The notes beneath the pieces are model-generated. The model did not search any database, was not told the origin of the DNA, and saw only the letters and a list, made by a program, of their open reading frames with translations. From NCBI GenBank assembly GCA_028279405.1, contig JANQNU010000058.1:61718-125717 (forward strand): DNA of 64,000 bases, in the 5' to 3' direction. Of this stretch, positions 25,246 through 33,375 are shown piece after piece. The position numbers and the translations under genes were made by a program. Source of the DNA: Phycisphaerae bacterium. GTDB taxonomy: Bacteria; Planctomycetota; Phycisphaerae; UBA1845; Fen-1342. Every line of letters starts with the position of its first letter. Within the stretch, counting starts at the first letter, position 1.

Positions 25246-26046
25246 ATGCAGAACGTGCCATGGCGCGCTTTTTTGGGCGCGTGCCTGTGCTCATGCGCCA
25301 GTACCGCCTGGGCAGTCGACATCCAGTACGCCGGTGCGCTCGATGCAGCCGTCACAGAAGTCCGATTCTTCGGCGGGAGACGCGGAATCGACGGCGGGCC
25401 CCTCGGAGGCAACGTGCCGCTTGTCAAAGGCGGCAGCAAAGACAATTTCTACTTCGGACGCGGCGAAGTCACCTCCGACATACCGACCGCAACCGATTCC
25501 GTTACCGTTGCCATCCCCGGTATCTTCGGTTCCGGCGAAGCCTTCAGCGGCGGCGGCTACAACAGCGAGGCGTTCGCCTTCACCGGCCAAGGTCAGGCCA
25601 CCAGTTTCACACCCGGGCCCGTGACGCTCGACGTCATCCCCACCGATGGCGTCACCCCGGGAACACCAATCGAGATCACCATCACGGCGGCGATCGAAGG
25701 ACGCGTCAGTGTCTTCGACAATGGCGGCAATCCCAATGCGGCGAATGCCTGGTGGCGCGTCGCGAGTTCCGCCGGAGAGATCATCAGCGGATCCGAGCTG
25801 CTCGACACCACCGGCATCGTCGATATCAACGACAGCGGAACGCTCACTTTCATCGTCGAAGCCGGGCAGTCATTCGACCTGACGCTCGACTTCCATGCGC
25901 AGGCGGTGGGCGAGTCCGAAGGCAACTCCGCGGCGTCGCTACGAAACGGCCTGGTCACCATCGATGCCGTCGTCGTGCCCGAGCCGGCGACCCTCACATT
26001 GATCCTGAGCGTCTTCGCCCTCATTCGTCGCTCACGCAGCGAGTGA
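25246..26046 (+). CDS. PEP-CTERM sorting-domain exported protein
   Basis: 266 aa: signal peptide (about 1-24, CSCASTAWAV), a Gly/Ser/Thr-rich beta region, and a C-terminal VVPEPATLTLILSVFALIRRSRSE-type tail (PEP motif about 245, hydrophobic helix, basic end). The ATG at 25246 has GGAGGAAG 6 nt upstream; the longer frame from 25021 is rejected as it would place the signal peptide internally. Transcribed divergently from the ECF-sigma/kinase operon. Likely exosortase-processed envelope protein with unknown function. Confidence 0.84.
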   Translation: MQNVPWRAFLGACLCSCASTAWAVDIQYAGALDAAVTEVRFFGGRRGIDGGPLGGNVPLVKGGSKDNFYFGRGEVTSDIPTATDSVTVAIPGIFGSGEAFSGGGYNSEAFAFTGQGQATSFTPGPVTLDVIPTDGVTPGTPIEITITAAIEGRVSVFDNGGNPNAANAWWRVASSAGEIISGSELLDTTGIVDINDSGTLTFIVEAGQSFDLTLDFHAQAVGESEGNSAASLRNGLVTIDAVVVPEPATLTLILSVFALIRRSRSE

Positions 26047-26092
26047 CTCGTCCGCCTCGCGAGCAGGCGCCTTCAATCCGATGTGCTGGGTG

Positions 26093-26130
26093 GGCCGCGC
26101 GCCAGTGCGCCGGCCTGCCCGCTTTTTTTT
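26093..26130 (+). terminator. Probable terminator of the PEP-CTERM gene at 25246-26046
   Basis: GC-rich stem (26093-26103 with 26107-26115, one bulge) followed 6 nt later by eight T residues. The gap between stem and T-run is longer than ideal. Confidence 0.55.
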
Positions 26131-26178
26131 GTTGCCCCCCAATACAATCCGCCACCGCGCGCATCCGCGGGAATGGAT

Positions 26179-26205
26179 AAAAAAAGGGCGCCGTTTCCGG
26201 CACCC
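26179..26205 (-). terminator. Rho-independent terminator of the gene at 26236-26802
   Basis: Minus strand GGGTGCCG (26198-26205) and CGGCGCCC (26187-26194, one mismatch) around a short loop, followed by seven T residues. It lies 31 bp past the stop. Confidence 0.85.
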
Positions 26206-26235
26206 TAAACGTTCAACCCAAGTTGGCCTGGAAGC

Positions 26236-26802
26236 CTATTCGTCGCCGTCGATCAGCTCGAAGATCGATTGCGTCTTGACCAACGTTCGCTCATGCGGGA
26301 ACGCGTGGAACGTGTACACGTGGAACTCGCTATCGCGTGCCTCATGCTCGATATGCGTAAACGGCGCAAGGCCGCCGTCCGCCCATTGTTCGTACTCTAC
26401 CAGCCAGCCACGGTCCTCGGCTCCACGCCGCAGATAGGTGTGCACCGACTTGTACAGCGCGTCGTCCATCGTCTCCACTTGGCTGCTGACCATGTACATA
26501 CCGCCCTCAGCCAACTCACGCTCATGATCGCGTTCGCCCTTGAGACGGAATCGCGTGAGAACCCCACGCGTCGGCAGCATCTCGCTGTCCCGCGCGACCA
26601 ACTCGGTGACCGTCCGGTTCCCACGCGTCACAGTGACAACATGGCTCAGGCCGACGACCCAAATGTCGGCATGGTACTCACCCTGCGCCACGCGATAATT
26701 CGCAAAGTGCCGAAACAGCTCAGGATGCAACGGGCGGTCAAAGAGGAACAGGTGCAGCTCCTGCGCCTGGAGGGTCGGATGCAGAATCTCGATGTTGTTC
26801 AT
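26236..26802 (-). CDS. DUF2617-like protein
   Basis: 188 aa soluble protein. The arrangement YHADIWVVGLSHVVTVTRGNRTVTELVA (about 42-70), RFRLKGERDHERE and a His/Glu-rich C-terminal part (HIEHEARDSEFHVYTFHAFPHERTLVKTQS) resembles DUF2617 proteins of planctomycetes and actinobacteria; the match is from memory of the family pattern. Function unknown. Start at 26802 is preferred; 10 extra residues are possible from 26832. It has its own terminator. Confidence 0.6.
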   Translation of the reverse strand: MNNIEILHPTLQAQELHLFLFDRPLHPELFRHFANYRVAQGEYHADIWVVGLSHVVTVTRGNRTVTELVARDSEMLPTRGVLTRFRLKGERDHERELAEGGMYMVSSQVETMDDALYKSVHTYLRRGAEDRGWLVEYEQWADGGLAPFTHIEHEARDSEFHVYTFHAFPHERTLVKTQSIFELIDGDE

Positions 26803-26883
26803 GGGTCTCTCGTTTTCCAACGGTTCTCTCAACGCGATAAAGTCACTCAGTATAGCAACCAGAACGCCGCAATTCTCTAGATT

Positions 26884-27249
26884 TTATCGTCCTGATCGAC
26901 CTTTTTCCGGCCCTAGGGCCTCTTCGCACAAGGCACGCAACGTGGCATACTCGAAGATGCCTGTGTCGTGCCCGTCACGCCAGCGGATCCGCAATGCATA
27001 GCTGCCGACCAGCTCCGCGCTCTCTGCCGTCACCACGTCCGTAACGTCCCGGACGCCCTGGACGACGCGCAGCGGGTTGGTGCTCGCGGCCGCCTGCTCG
27101 CGCTCGCGCTCCGCCCGGCAGGTCGCACACGGACACGCCCGACGCAACGCCGGAAGCGGTATCGCCGCCTCGAGTCCGTCCGACCAGCGGATGCGAAGGG
27201 CCTGCCGACGATTCAGGTCGATCTCGACCGGAACAAACTCAGACGGCAT
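26884..27249 (-). CDS. DUF971 (gamma-butyrobetaine hydroxylase-like N-terminal) protein
   Basis: 121 aa. LRIRWSDGLEAAIPLPALRRACPCATCRAE (about 16-45) with its CxCxxC cysteines, then SYALRIRWRDGHDTGIFEYATLRALC, is the DUF971 domain, a small zinc-binding fold seen alone in bacteria and N-terminal in gamma-butyrobetaine hydroxylase; stand-alone members often lie near iron-sulfur or Mrp-type ATPase genes, but not here. The ATG at 27249 begins at the conserved core. It follows accA by 120 bp that contain a terminator. Confidence 0.83.
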   Translation of the reverse strand: MPSEFVPVEIDLNRRQALRIRWSDGLEAAIPLPALRRACPCATCRAEREREQAAASTNPLRVVQGVRDVTDVVTAESAELVGSYALRIRWRDGHDTGIFEYATLRALCEEALGPEKGRSGR

Positions 27250-27307
27250 TCCTACACCCACGGCGGCCGTACAACTCACCACCGACTGCGTATTACACTC
27301 ACGAATC

Positions 27308-27348
27308 AATAAAACCGGCCGAAGGACGAATTGCCTAAGACTTCGGCC
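27308..27348 (-). terminator. Rho-independent terminator of accA
   Basis: Minus strand GGCCGAAG (27341-27348) and CTTCGGCC (27317-27324), perfect 8-bp stem with a 16-nt loop, followed by GGTTTTATT. Lies 22 bp after the accA stop. Confidence 0.75.
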
Positions 27349-27369
27349 TCCCTGCAACTAAATTGCGGC

Positions 27370-28446
27370 TCAGGTCGCCTCGACCGGAGCCGTTGCGCCC
27401 GCAGCTTCCGCCGCGACGGTGGCTCGCTTGGTCTTGACCTGAGTACTTTCGAAGAAGCTGCCGAGCTTGCGAAGCCTTTCGTAGCGCTTCTTCAACAGTG
27501 TATCGAGCTTCGTCCGCCTCACCTGAACGAGCGATTCGCCAATCCACTGGGCGAGGTTCGTCGCTGCCTCCGCATGATTGCGGTGGGCACCGCCCAACGG
27601 TTCCGGAATGACGCCGTCGATCAAGCTCAGCTTCAACAAATGGTCTGTCGTCAGTTTCAGTGCGTCGGCCGCCTTGGGCGCGTGCTCTGCCGACTTCCAC
27701 ATGATCGCCGCCCCACCCTCCGGCGTAATCACCGAATAGTACGCATGCTCCATCACCGCCACGCGGTCGGCAATACCGACACCCAACGCGCCGCCGCTTC
27801 CACCCTCGCCGATTACCGCCGCCACGATCGGCGTGCCCAACCGCGAGAGTTCCATCAGGTTCACCGCGATCGCGCGTGCAATCCCGCGCTCCTCGGCACC
27901 GACGCCCGGATAGGCGCCCGGCGTATCGATCAGGCACACCACGGGTACGCGGAACTTCGCTGCAAGCTGCATTTTCTGCAACGCCTTGCGGTACCCCTCG
28001 GGGTGTGCACACCCGAAGTTCGTATCGATCTTTTCCCGAGTGTCGCGCCCCTTGTGGTGGCCGACGACCATCACCCGCTCCAGCTTGCCATTCGGAAGCG
28101 GAAGCCGCGCGAAGCCGGTCACCAACGCCCGATCGTTCCCATAGAGCTTATCGCCATGCAGCTCGCAAAAATCCTTCGCGATCAACTGCAGGTAGTCCCG
28201 TAGCAGGGGCCGGCGCGGATGCCGCGCGACCAGCACCTTCTCCCACGCCGACAGCTTGCCGTACGCCTCACGCAGCGCAGCGTCGAGCTGTTCCCGAATG
28301 CGGGAGATCACGTCCGAAAAATCGCGTCCCGAAGTGGCCTGACTGGCCTCGAGTCGCTGAATCTCTTCTTCCATTTTGATGATCGGCTTTTCGAAGTCGA
28401 GCATCATGGAGGGCCCGCCCCCATTCCTGGATGTCTGAGCGCTCAT
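27370..28446 (-). CDS. accA: Acetyl-CoA carboxylase carboxyltransferase subunit alpha
   Basis: 358 aa; transfers carboxyl from carboxybiotin to acetyl-CoA together with AccD, the first step of fatty-acid synthesis. LDFEKPIIKMEEEI (about 16-29), HPRRPLLRDY, GDRALVTG-type core as YGNDRALVTGFAR, FGCAHPEGYRKALQKM, IDTPGAYPGVGAEERG (about 180-195) and GEGGSGGALG oxyanion loop are diagnostic. The C-terminus has an Ala/Val/Thr-rich tail of about 25 residues absent from E. coli AccA (319 aa). The ATG at 28446 has CAGGGTGA upstream; starts at 28482 or 28407 are possible. accD is not in the window. Confidence 0.95.
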   Translation of the reverse strand: MSAQTSRNGGGPSMMLDFEKPIIKMEEEIQRLEASQATSGRDFSDVISRIREQLDAALREAYGKLSAWEKVLVARHPRRPLLRDYLQLIAKDFCELHGDKLYGNDRALVTGFARLPLPNGKLERVMVVGHHKGRDTREKIDTNFGCAHPEGYRKALQKMQLAAKFRVPVVCLIDTPGAYPGVGAEERGIARAIAVNLMELSRLGTPIVAAVIGEGGSGGALGVGIADRVAVMEHAYYSVITPEGGAAIMWKSAEHAPKAADALKLTTDHLLKLSLIDGVIPEPLGGAHRNHAEAATNLAQWIGESLVQVRRTKLDTLLKKRYERLRKLGSFFESTQVKTKRATVAAEAAGATAPVEAT

Positions 28447-28810
28447 GGTCACCCTGTTTTCAGCCGCATTGTCGAGCGGCATCGCGTCCGCTCAGCAATA
28501 TACCCGCGCGGAATGCTAACGTCGCAGGTCTACCTACTGCAAGAAAATTATTAGCGATCCATCAATTTTTTTCGGCCGTCAACGGCTCTCTTCTATAGGC
28601 TGGGATGTGCGTAAGTGCTTATTAATGTTATTCTTACATAAAAATCGCTCTTGCCGGGACGCGCGGGACAGGGGCCGTAGCGAGGGTCCGCCGCTGAGAC
28701 ACAATCGGCTAAATTGATGGATCTGAGGGGTTCTTATCGGTCGTGCGTCGGCGCCTGGCACGCCGCCTACCGGTCGTTATAGTTGCGACTGTTCAGGAAA
28801 AGGAAAACCA
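28447..28810. other. AT-rich divergent promoter region between accA and purL
   Basis: 364 bp without a gene. Much of 28530-28650 is AT-rich compared with its surroundings, as expected for divergent promoters. An imperfect inverted repeat GTAAG...ATTAAT...CTTAC spans 28612-28638 and could be a regulator site for purL; no purine riboswitch-like core was recognised. Confidence 0.5.
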
Positions 28811-31771
28811 ATGGCCGCTGTGTTTTGCGTCGAACTACGTCCGAAATCGGCCGAGCACCCCACCCCGTACGAGCGATCGTTCCTCAACACCCTCGCGGAC
28901 ATCGGTCTCGACGCGATCGACGACGTCCGGATCCGTCGTCGGTTCTTCATCGAAGGCGAGGTGACCGCCGACCGGATGGAGCAGATGGTCGTTCCGCTCT
29001 TGACCGACCCGGTCGTCGAGGAAGCCGAACTGTTGCCGGCCGGTCCTGCGCGTAGGGAATCCGTGGACGGGTTGGTGTTCGAGATCCACCCGCGCCCGGG
29101 TGTCATGGATCCCGTCGCCGAGAGTGTATGCGAAGAGTTGCGTCAAACCGGCTTGCAGATCGATCAGGTGCGGACCGCTACGCGATACCTCCTGCGAACG
29201 GCGCTAGCGCCCGACGAGGTTCTGAGCGCGGTTCGGATGTTGGTCTCGAATGATTGCATCGAGCAGGTCGTGCTGGGGACGGCGGGTGTCGGGCCGGCGC
29301 CAACGCCGAAGAAGCAGCCGTTCGAATTGCGGCATGTCCCGATTCGAGAACTCGACCATGGCGGCCTCGAGCGCCTGTCGCGCGACGGTCACTTGTTCCT
29401 GTCCATCACCGAAATGGAAACGATCCAGGCCCATTTTCGCACGCTCGGTCGCGAACCCACGGACCTCGAACTCGAGACGCTGGCCCAGACGTGGTCCGAG
29501 CATTGCGTACATAAGACGCTCAAGAGCGCATATGTCTACGAAGGTGCGCCGTTCGGGGCCATCGACGCTGACGCGCCACCGATCCAGCAGCGCTATGGAA
29601 ACCTGCTGCGGGACACGATCGCGGCCGCAACGCAGAAGTTGATGGCGGCGAAGCGCGGGCCACGCTGCCTATCCGTGTTCGTGGACAATGCCGGGGTGAT
29701 CGATTTCGAGCAGGGTACGGGGATCGCGTTCAAGGTGGAGACTCACAATCACCCGTCGGCGATCGAGCCGTATGGTGGTGCCGCTACCGGGGCAGGCGGC
29801 TGTATTCGCGACGTCATCGGCTGCGGGCTCGGCGCCCAGCCAATCGCGAACACGGACGTTTTCTGCGTCGCGCCGAGCGACTGGCCGTTGGACGGACTCC
29901 CGAAGGGCGTGCTGCACCCGAAGCGCGTCTTGAGGAGTGTCGTTCAAGGCGTGGCGGACTACGGTAATCGGATGGGAATTCCGACGGTCAATGGAGCCGT
30001 ACATTTCGACCCGCGGTTTCTCGCGAATCCGCTGGTCTTTTGTGGTTGCGTCGGGCTGATTCCGCATGAATGTGTTCACAAGGAGCCGCAGCCGGGGGAT
30101 CGCATCGTCGTTCTCGGTGGGCGCACCGGACGAGACGGGATTCACGGCGCGACGTTCTCGTCGGCGGAGCTGACGGACTCGCACGGCGAGGAGTTCTCGC
30201 ACGCGGTGCAGATTGGCAACGCGATCACTGAGAAGAAAGTGCTGGATGCCGTGCTCGCGGCGCGCGACCATTCCGACGGTTGCCTGTTCACGGCGATCAC
30301 TGACTGTGGTGCGGGTGGACTCAGCAGCGCGGTAGGTGAGATGGGGGCGGAGATCGGCGCCGTTGTCGATCTCGAACAGGTGCCGCTCAAGTACGCGGGT
30401 CTGCGCTACGACGAGATCTGGATCAGCGAGGCCCAGGAGCGAATGGTGCTCGCGGTGCCGCCGGACCGGCTCGAGCGTTTTCTCGCGACGGTCGGCGCCG
30501 AAGAGTGCGAAGCGACGGTCATTGGTACTTTTGGTACGCCGGAGAGCGCTCGATTGATTGCGCGCTACGCTGGGACGGTCGTGGGCGAGCTCGATATGCA
30601 CTTTATGCACGAAGGCGTTCCCAAGCGGGAGCTGCGGGCCACCTGGCGGGCACGCGCGGTCTCGAGCAGTCCGGATCGTTCCGATACGCGGTCCGTTGCG
30701 GAGTCGTTTGCCGAGCTTCGGGCACGGCTTTCGGACCCCAATGTCGCATCGAAGTCCTGGATTACGCGCAAGTACGATCATGAAGTTCTGGGCGGCAGCG
30801 TGATCAAGCCGCTGATGGGGCCGGGGCGCGGGCCAAGCGACGCCGCGGTTCTGCGGCCGATTCTCTCGTCTGATCGGGGGATCGCGCTCGGGTGCGGGTT
30901 GAAGCCGGAACTTGCGGACATCGATCCTTATTGGATGGCGGCTGCGGGTATCGACGAGGCGCTGCGGAACGTTGTCTGTGTCGGCGGCGATCCACGCGAG
31001 ACCGCGATTCTCGATAACTTCTGCTGGGGCGGCGTTGCGGACGAGCACCAGCTCGGCGGGCTGGTACGTGCCTCTCAGGCCTGTCACGACTTCGCGATCC
31101 ACTACGGACTACCGTTCATCTCCGGCAAGGACTCGCTCAACAACCAGTTCGCCCCGGAGGCTGGCGATATCGAGCGGCTGTTGGCGGTGCTGCGTGAGAT
31201 GAGCGAACGTGACGACGCGTTAGCCGGCCGGGTTGCAGAGGTCCTTCCGCTCGTCGAGGCCGAGTTGCAGCGCTCCGGTCGACTCGTGATCCCGTCGACG
31301 CTGCTGATTAGCGCCGTGAGTATCGTTCCGGACGTGCGCAAGTGCGTATCGAGTGATCTCAAGGAGGCCGGCAACGCGCTGGTGTTGTTGCCGGGCTTCC
31401 CGTCGATCGGGTTTGCTGCCGATCGGGCGCTCGTTAATCACCATGGGGTTGCGGATGCGATCGCGCGCGGCCTGGTGCGCGCCTGTCACGACGTAAGCGA
31501 CGCCGGCTGGCTGGGTGCCGTTGCCGAAATGACGATCGGCGGTCAGCGCGGCGTGTTCCTGGAGATCGACGAGCCGCCCACCGATCCGTTCGCAGACCGG
31601 GTCGGCGGCTACGTGATCGAAACGAGCGAGTTGGACGAAATCGGTGCGATGTTCACCGAGCGAGGAGTCGACTACGTCCTGCTCGGGCGCGTGAGTGAAG
31701 ACAGCGCGCTCGTCTGGTCGAACGAGACGCTCCCGTTGGCGGCACTCGCGGACGCGTGGCGGGCCGGGTAG
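28811..31771 (+). CDS. purL: Phosphoribosylformylglycinamidine synthase, PurS-PurS-PurL fusion
   Basis: 986 aa. ATP-dependent conversion of FGAR to FGAM in purine synthesis, with ammonia from a separate PurQ. Residues 1-78 and 85-160 each look like a PurS domain (LNTLADIGLDAIDDVRIRR; CEELRQTGLQIDQVRTATR). The catalytic PurL part starts at about 195: LAQTWSEHCVHKT (His, about 226-238), FKVETHNHPSAIEPYGGAATGAGGCIRD (about 302-329), DCGAGGLSSAVGEMG (about 497-511), and the second half with GKDSLNNQ (about 776-783) and CHDVSDAGWLGAVAEM. Length exceeds PurL of Bacillus (742 aa) by the PurS modules and falls short of E. coli PurL (1295 aa), which also carries the glutaminase. AAGGAAAACC precedes the ATG. 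Confidence 0.93.
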   Translation: MAAVFCVELRPKSAEHPTPYERSFLNTLADIGLDAIDDVRIRRRFFIEGEVTADRMEQMVVPLLTDPVVEEAELLPAGPARRESVDGLVFEIHPRPGVMDPVAESVCEELRQTGLQIDQVRTATRYLLRTALAPDEVLSAVRMLVSNDCIEQVVLGTAGVGPAPTPKKQPFELRHVPIRELDHGGLERLSRDGHLFLSITEMETIQAHFRTLGREPTDLELETLAQTWSEHCVHKTLKSAYVYEGAPFGAIDADAPPIQQRYGNLLRDTIAAATQKLMAAKRGPRCLSVFVDNAGVIDFEQGTGIAFKVETHNHPSAIEPYGGAATGAGGCIRDVIGCGLGAQPIANTDVFCVAPSDWPLDGLPKGVLHPKRVLRSVVQGVADYGNRMGIPTVNGAVHFDPRFLANPLVFCGCVGLIPHECVHKEPQPGDRIVVLGGRTGRDGIHGATFSSAELTDSHGEEFSHAVQIGNAITEKKVLDAVLAARDHSDGCLFTAITDCGAGGLSSAVGEMGAEIGAVVDLEQVPLKYAGLRYDEIWISEAQERMVLAVPPDRLERFLATVGAEECEATVIGTFGTPESARLIARYAGTVVGELDMHFMHEGVPKRELRATWRARAVSSSPDRSDTRSVAESFAELRARLSDPNVASKSWITRKYDHEVLGGSVIKPLMGPGRGPSDAAVLRPILSSDRGIALGCGLKPELADIDPYWMAAAGIDEALRNVVCVGGDPRETAILDNFCWGGVADEHQLGGLVRASQACHDFAIHYGLPFISGKDSLNNQFAPEAGDIERLLAVLREMSERDDALAGRVAEVLPLVEAELQRSGRLVIPSTLLISAVSIVPDVRKCVSSDLKEAGNALVLLPGFPSIGFAADRALVNHHGVADAIARGLVRACHDVSDAGWLGAVAEMTIGGQRGVFLEIDEPPTDPFADRVGGYVIETSELDEIGAMFTERGVDYVLLGRVSEDSALVWSNETLPLAALADAWRAG

Positions 31772-32111
31772 CGTCGGGGCTAGGCGGGATGGGTGGCACT
31801 GGCAATGCAAAGGGGCAGTGCCCCCTTGTCCGCCAGTGGGGAGCAAGCTCCCTCTATGAGGCAGCCGCCTACGCCGTCTGCCCTTGCAAGATGCTCACCC
31901 TCTCCGGGTGGCACTGGCGGCTTGTCCGCCAGTGGGGAGCAAGCTCCCTCTATGAGGCAGGCGTCTACGCCGCCTGCCCCCGCAAGACGTTCACTCTCCG
32001 GGTGGCACTGGCGGCTCGTCCGCCAGTGTTGGGGGCGTGCGTTTGATCAAGCGTCGTTGCGGATAGCAGGGGCGTTCAAGGAACGCACCGTACGAGAAAG
32101 GTTGCTACTTG
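31772..32111. repeat. Intergenic repeat cluster B, tandem GGGTGGCACTGGC units
   Basis: Gene-free. GGGTGGCACTGGC begins three units (about 31790, 31915, 32000). The first two continue with GGGAGCAAGCTCCC-type and CAGGCG/CGCCTG segments and repeat each other nearly exactly for about 100 bp; the third ends with CGTGCGTTTGATCAAG (32036-32051). The frames are open in places but the predicted peptides are repeat translations, not genes. It lies between convergent purL and the rhomboid gene and may fold into several hairpins. Confidence 0.85.
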
Positions 32112-33293
32112 CTACCCTCCGCGCTGTCCAAGCGCGTGGCGCAGTTCCTGCTCGGCCAGGGCCCGCGCGTTTTCATCCGTGAGCTCGTCGATTGCCGATT
32201 GCAGTTGTTCGACGGCGGCGGCAGGCTCGTCGAGATAGCGAATCAGCACCAGACCGAGCAGCAGTCTTACCTGCGGGGCATCGGGGGCGTTCGCATAAGC
32301 GCCGAGGAATCCGCGGTAGGCCTGGGCGGCGCGCTCATATGCGCGCTGTTGCATGAAGTAGTTGGCCAGTTCGAGTTGGTAGCTTCGCGCCAGGACATGT
32401 TGCGGGTCGAGGTCGAGCAGACGTTCGAAGTCCGCTGCCGCCTCGGCCAGTCGACCGTCGGCATACTTCTCCGTGATTTCGTTGCGGAGGCGCTCCGCCG
32501 GCGAGAGTTCCAGCGGCTCGATCGGCCGCGAACTGAGCTCTTCCACCTGGACCGAACGCGCGTATGGCGGACCCGTGGCCCCACCGCGGAAGTCCATCGG
32601 CCCCGGCAGGCCGCTACGTCGTCGCCAACGACTCCAGAGCGCCAGCATGTCGAACTGATTGCGCGGCAGCGCCTGGATCAGCAGCAGGAGCATCACGGCC
32701 AGGAAGCCGAAGAGATAACCGCCGAGGTGTGCCGAGTAGGCCACGTTGGAGTACGCGGTGCTGTCCAGCGAAGGTGCCAGGATGTTGTCCCACAGGATGA
32801 TCTTGAAGACGATCAGGAGCATTGCCGGCAGGCTGAACGTCGTAATGACGATGAACAGCACGAGCAACTCGACATGTACGCGCGGGAACAACACCAGGAA
32901 CGCGGTTGTTACGGCCGCGATGGAGCCGGAAGCGCCGAGGATCGGGTTGTCGGCCGTCATCGTGAACACGACACCGGCGACGACTCCGCCGGCGAGGTAG
33001 AACACGACGTAGCAGACGGACCCCATGCGATCACAGACGGCGTTGCCGAAGATCCACAGGAACAACATGTTGCCCAGCAGGTGCATGATGTCGCCGTGCA
33101 GGAACTGGTAGGTAAAGTAGTGGGCCAGGAGCGGCCGCGCCGCGTCGAGCGTGAACCATGACTTCAGTTCCTGGCCGACACTGCCCCCGATGCCGTCGGT
33201 CAGAATGAAGATGAGGACGTTGGCGATCACCAGCACGTAGTTCCCGATCGGGGCCTGGCGAAGCCGAACGTTGGTACGGATCGGAATAATCAT
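32112..33293 (-). CDS. Rhomboid-family intramembrane serine protease with TPR tail
   Basis: 393 aa. Six membrane helices (about 15-225). HLLGNMLFLWIFG (about 71-83) supplies the conserved HxxxN, GASGSIAA (about 121-128) the catalytic serine, and AYSAHLGGYLFGF (about 187-199) the catalytic histidine. It cleaves single-pass membrane proteins within the bilayer. Residues 260-390 are soluble and TPR-like (AEAAADFERLLDLDPQHVLARSY; YERAAQAYRGFLGAYANAP), perhaps recruiting substrates or partners. The start at 33293 gives the usual short N-terminus. It is monocistronic and divergent from phoD. Confidence 0.9.
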   Translation of the reverse strand: MIIPIRTNVRLRQAPIGNYVLVIANVLIFILTDGIGGSVGQELKSWFTLDAARPLLAHYFTYQFLHGDIMHLLGNMLFLWIFGNAVCDRMGSVCYVVFYLAGGVVAGVVFTMTADNPILGASGSIAAVTTAFLVLFPRVHVELLVLFIVITTFSLPAMLLIVFKIILWDNILAPSLDSTAYSNVAYSAHLGGYLFGFLAVMLLLLIQALPRNQFDMLALWSRWRRRSGLPGPMDFRGGATGPPYARSVQVEELSSRPIEPLELSPAERLRNEITEKYADGRLAEAAADFERLLDLDPQHVLARSYQLELANYFMQQRAYERAAQAYRGFLGAYANAPDAPQVRLLLGLVLIRYLDEPAAAVEQLQSAIDELTDENARALAEQELRHALGQRGG

Positions 33294-33375
33294 GAGGGTA
33301 TTCTATCCCGTTTCGCCCCGATTGCAGCCGCGATAGCAGTTTGCGTCCGTCGTCACGCTTGTTAGCATCCCGCCT

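Noticed and set aside
24636..26180. 514-residue open frame on the plus strand across sigma factor and PEP-CTERM genes
   Set aside because: Arg/Pro/His-rich composition without domains. It is the GC-driven shadow of two well-supported genes.
28612..28638. Purine riboswitch upstream of purL
   Set aside because: Only an imperfect inverted repeat is visible. The conserved junction bases and paired loops of a purine riboswitch are not recognisable.
31756..32046. Plus-strand frames containing repeated peptide blocks (WGASSLYEA)
   Set aside because: They are translations of the intergenic repeat units. The repetition follows the DNA repeat, and equivalent copies elsewhere are not in frame.
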